A stretch of DNA of 64,000 bases from Lyngbya aestuarii BL J (GTDB lineage: Bacteria; Cyanobacteriota; Cyanobacteriia; Cyanobacteriales; Microcoleaceae). The position numbers and the translations under genes were made by a program. Position 1 is the first letter of the stretch, and each line of letters starts with the position of its first letter. The stretch lies in the NCBI RefSeq assembly GCF_000478195.2, contig NZ_AUZM01000003.1, positions 1 to 64,000 of the forward strand. Reading direction: 5' to 3'. The notes under the pieces were generated by a model. It had not been told where the DNA came from. It saw only the letters and a program-made list of their open reading frames with translations, and did no database searches. Of the stretch, positions 62,636 to 64,000 are shown piece by piece.

Positions 62636-64000
62636 TTAGGGGCTTAGGTTAGATTCTTTTGACTCAACTTCGGGTTCCACAAGTGAAGTTTCCTCAACAA
62701 TTTCAGGAAGGGGTTCGGGTGAGGCTTCTGGGGTAATTACTACGGGTTCTTCTAGTTCGGGTGAGGCTTCGACAACAGGTGTTTCCTCGACTATTTCAGG
62801 AACAGGTTCGGGTTCAACAACAGGCGTTTGCGACTCGACAACAGGTGTTTCCTCGACTATTTCAGGAACAGGTGAGGCTTCGACAACAGGTGTTTCCTCA
62901 ACTATTTCAGGAACAGGTTCGGGTTCAACAACAGGGGTTTCCTCTACTATTTCAGGAACAGGTTCGGGTTCAACAACAGGGGTTTCCTCTACTATTTCAT
63001 CAGTTGGCTGTGTGGGCGAAATTTCTGTCGATGGCTGTAACTCGTCGGGAACAAGTTCGGGAGAGTCTTCGGGTTCTATGGGTTGAGTGGGTTCGGGAAT
63101 AGGAGCCTGATCAACAATTTCGGGTAAGGTTTGGACGGGTTCAGGTGAGGGTTGGGAAGTATTTTGCTGAAATAGAGGAATTTGCTGAAAACGGCTCAAA
63201 ATGCGTTTGAATACATTATCAGTTTCCGAGGGTTCTTGGGTAGGCGTTGGAGTTATTGAGGGACTCGCTTCAGAATTGTTGTTCTCGAATACGGGGAGTT
63301 GACGAATTTGACCTTGAAGGCGGTTCAACCATCCACCTGTTTGGGGAATGGGAATGGGTGAGGGTGAGGGTTCTACGGGAACAGCAGTAATGGGTGAGGG
63401 TGAGGGTTCTTCTTCTGCGGGTGTAATTTCCTCGACTGCTGAAACAGATGCTTCTTCGACGGTTGAAGGAATATCTGTTTCAGGAATTACTTCGATGTCT
63501 TCGGTTTCTTCTAAGGGTTCTAATGTTTCAGGAATTTCTTCTGCTGAGGGAACCGTTTCAATTTCTGGGGAAATATCGGCTTCTGAAGTTTCAGGAATTT
63601 CTTCTTCTGAGGGAACCGTTTCAATTTCTGGGGAAATATCGGCTTCTGGAGTTTCAGGAATTTCTTCTTCTGAGGGAACCGTTTCAATTTCTGGGGAAAT
63701 ATCGACTTCTGGGGAAATATCGACTTCTGGAGTCAGTTCAACTGGCGGGATAGAAAGATCGGGTTCTGGCGTTTCTTCAACGACTGGAGTGACGGCTTTA
63801 ACATCATAGCGACGATCAACAATGGGACGGGCTTCGGCGATGCTCAGTTCACCGCGTACCAGTTTAGAGAGGGTGTCTTGACTGTTGGGATTATAGGTAA
63901 AAACGCGAGCTGTTTTATTGTAGACGTTGGTTAGGGGTTCACCGAGTTCGTCGAGATATTCGAGTTGTACCCAGTTTTTTCCTGGTTTTATACCTTTTAT
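62636..64000 (-). CDS. Pro/Glu-rich repeat protein, 3' part (runs off the window)
   Basis: The frame is open from 64000 down to the TAG/TGA-type stop at 62636, about 454 codons with the start outside. An N-terminal folded part (GKNWVQLEYLDELGEPLTNV) leads to long low-complexity stretches. One repeat is about 20 residues (SPEIETVPSEEEIPETPEAD), three copies; the other is about 15 residues (VEETPVVEPEPVPEI), about six copies. Two short identical-like segments (LNRLQGQIRQLPVFEN and FKRILSRFQQIPLFQQ) sit between. It could be a surface or cell-envelope protein; its function is unknown. Confidence 0.75.
   Translation of the reverse strand: MKGIKPGKNWVQLEYLDELGEPLTNVYNKTARVFTYNPNSQDTLSKLVRGELSIAEARPIVDRRYDVKAVTPVVEETPEPDLSIPPVELTPEVDISPEVDISPEIETVPSEEEIPETPEADISPEIETVPSEEEIPETSEADISPEIETVPSAEEIPETLEPLEETEDIEVIPETDIPSTVEEASVSAVEEITPAEEEPSPSPITAVPVEPSPSPIPIPQTGGWLNRLQGQIRQLPVFENNNSEASPSITPTPTQEPSETDNVFKRILSRFQQIPLFQQNTSQPSPEPVQTLPEIVDQAPIPEPTQPIEPEDSPELVPDELQPSTEISPTQPTDEIVEETPVVEPEPVPEIVEETPVVEPEPVPEIVEETPVVEASPVPEIVEETPVVESQTPVVEPEPVPEIVEETPVVEASPELEEPVVITPEASPEPLPEIVEETSLVEPEVESKESNLSP
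62760..63000 (-). repeat. Tandem repeats encoding EIVEETPVVEPEPVP
   Basis: A 45-bp unit, with some shorter copies, repeats about six times with A/C changes. It codes the VEETPVVE repeats. Confidence 0.75.
63530..63725 (-). repeat. Tandem repeats encoding SPEIETVPSEEEIPET
   Basis: A 60-bp unit repeats three times almost exactly, with a further partial copy near 63690-63725. It codes the second repeat of the same protein. Confidence 0.8.

Noticed and set aside
63348-63809. Plus-strand frame rich in Ser and Gly (VSGISSSEGTVSISGEIS)
   Set aside because: It is antisense to the Pro/Glu repeat gene, whose own frame is open through the same part and continues to the window end.
1-64000. tRNA or rRNA genes
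   Set aside because: I looked for tRNA T-arm motifs (GTTCGAATC and similar) in intergenic parts and found none that could form a cloverleaf.

Overview
The window is chromosomal DNA of a filamentous, probably mat-forming cyanobacterium of the Oscillatoriales type. The evidence is direct: photosystem I subunit PsaE, a CpcT/CpeT phycobilin lyase, NDH-1 subunit NdhS, a Ycf33-family protein, a cyAbrB regulator, cyanobacterial-type hybrid kinases, and many copies of the HIP1 octamer GCGATCGC. The genus cannot be fixed from sequence alone; a Lyngbya/Limnoraphis/Oscillatoria relative is an inference. No rRNA and no convincing tRNA was seen.

Layout. 1-340: right end of an IS200/IS605-type element with the 3' end of tnpB. 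0.3-7 kb: membrane protein, psaE-mutM pair, DUF6391-type protein, secreted MORN protein, lipoprotein, and sppA followed by aroH. 7.1-12.9 kb: EamA transporter, treZ and treY, which convert maltodextrin or glycogen to trehalose. 13.0-17.1 kb: a 56-repeat CRISPR array without cas genes. Its repeat carries the 8-nt tag ATTGAAAC on the minus strand, and a TTGACA-17-TATTAT promoter faces into it from the right, so it is read leftwards. 17.3-26.4 kb: vanadium haloperoxidase, YjbQ, cyAbrB, M28 peptidase, SelO, metallophosphoesterase and SpeD. 26.5-36.3 kb: a fused DEDDh exonuclease/P-loop ATPase, conserved membrane and secreted proteins, a deaminase, MscS and RuvB. 36.4-43.5 kb: a PPC/Calx-beta protein, purS-purQ, small photosynthesis-related proteins, an HDAC-like hydrolase, a MEKHLA protein and a pentapeptide protein. 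43.8-50.6 kb: a very large Cache/PAS hybrid histidine kinase followed by a response regulator-diguanylate cyclase. 50.7-54.8 kb: a PII paralogue lacking both modification residues, then a TetR-peroxiredoxin-thioredoxin-Old Yellow Enzyme redox cluster whose last gene has an in-frame TGA. 55-62.5 kb: RibD-like reductase, a truncated GH19-like gene, CpcT/CpeT, STAS, hemF, mrp, ndhS, HAS-barrel protein, hydrolase and a second pentapeptide protein. 62.6-64 kb: the 3' part of a Pro/Glu-rich repeat protein running off the window.

How parts work together. treZ/treY give a two-step trehalose route typical of desiccation- or salt-tolerant mats. The TetR gene and the peroxiredoxin gene each have a TTCCA-containing inverted motif upstream and a third copy lies between them, which suggests one regulator for the redox cluster. 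The kinase and diguanylate cyclase genes are 14 nt apart and probably link an extracellular signal to c-di-GMP.

Most notable signals: the CRISPR array keeps its history as blocks of repeat alleles, with deletion or duplication of the same terminal repeat segment at two places; one spacer encodes a collagen-like Gly-X-Y stretch in antisense to the predicted crRNA; the exonuclease-ATPase fusion has a complete active site and no assigned function; and the PII paralogue has lost Ser49 and Tyr51.
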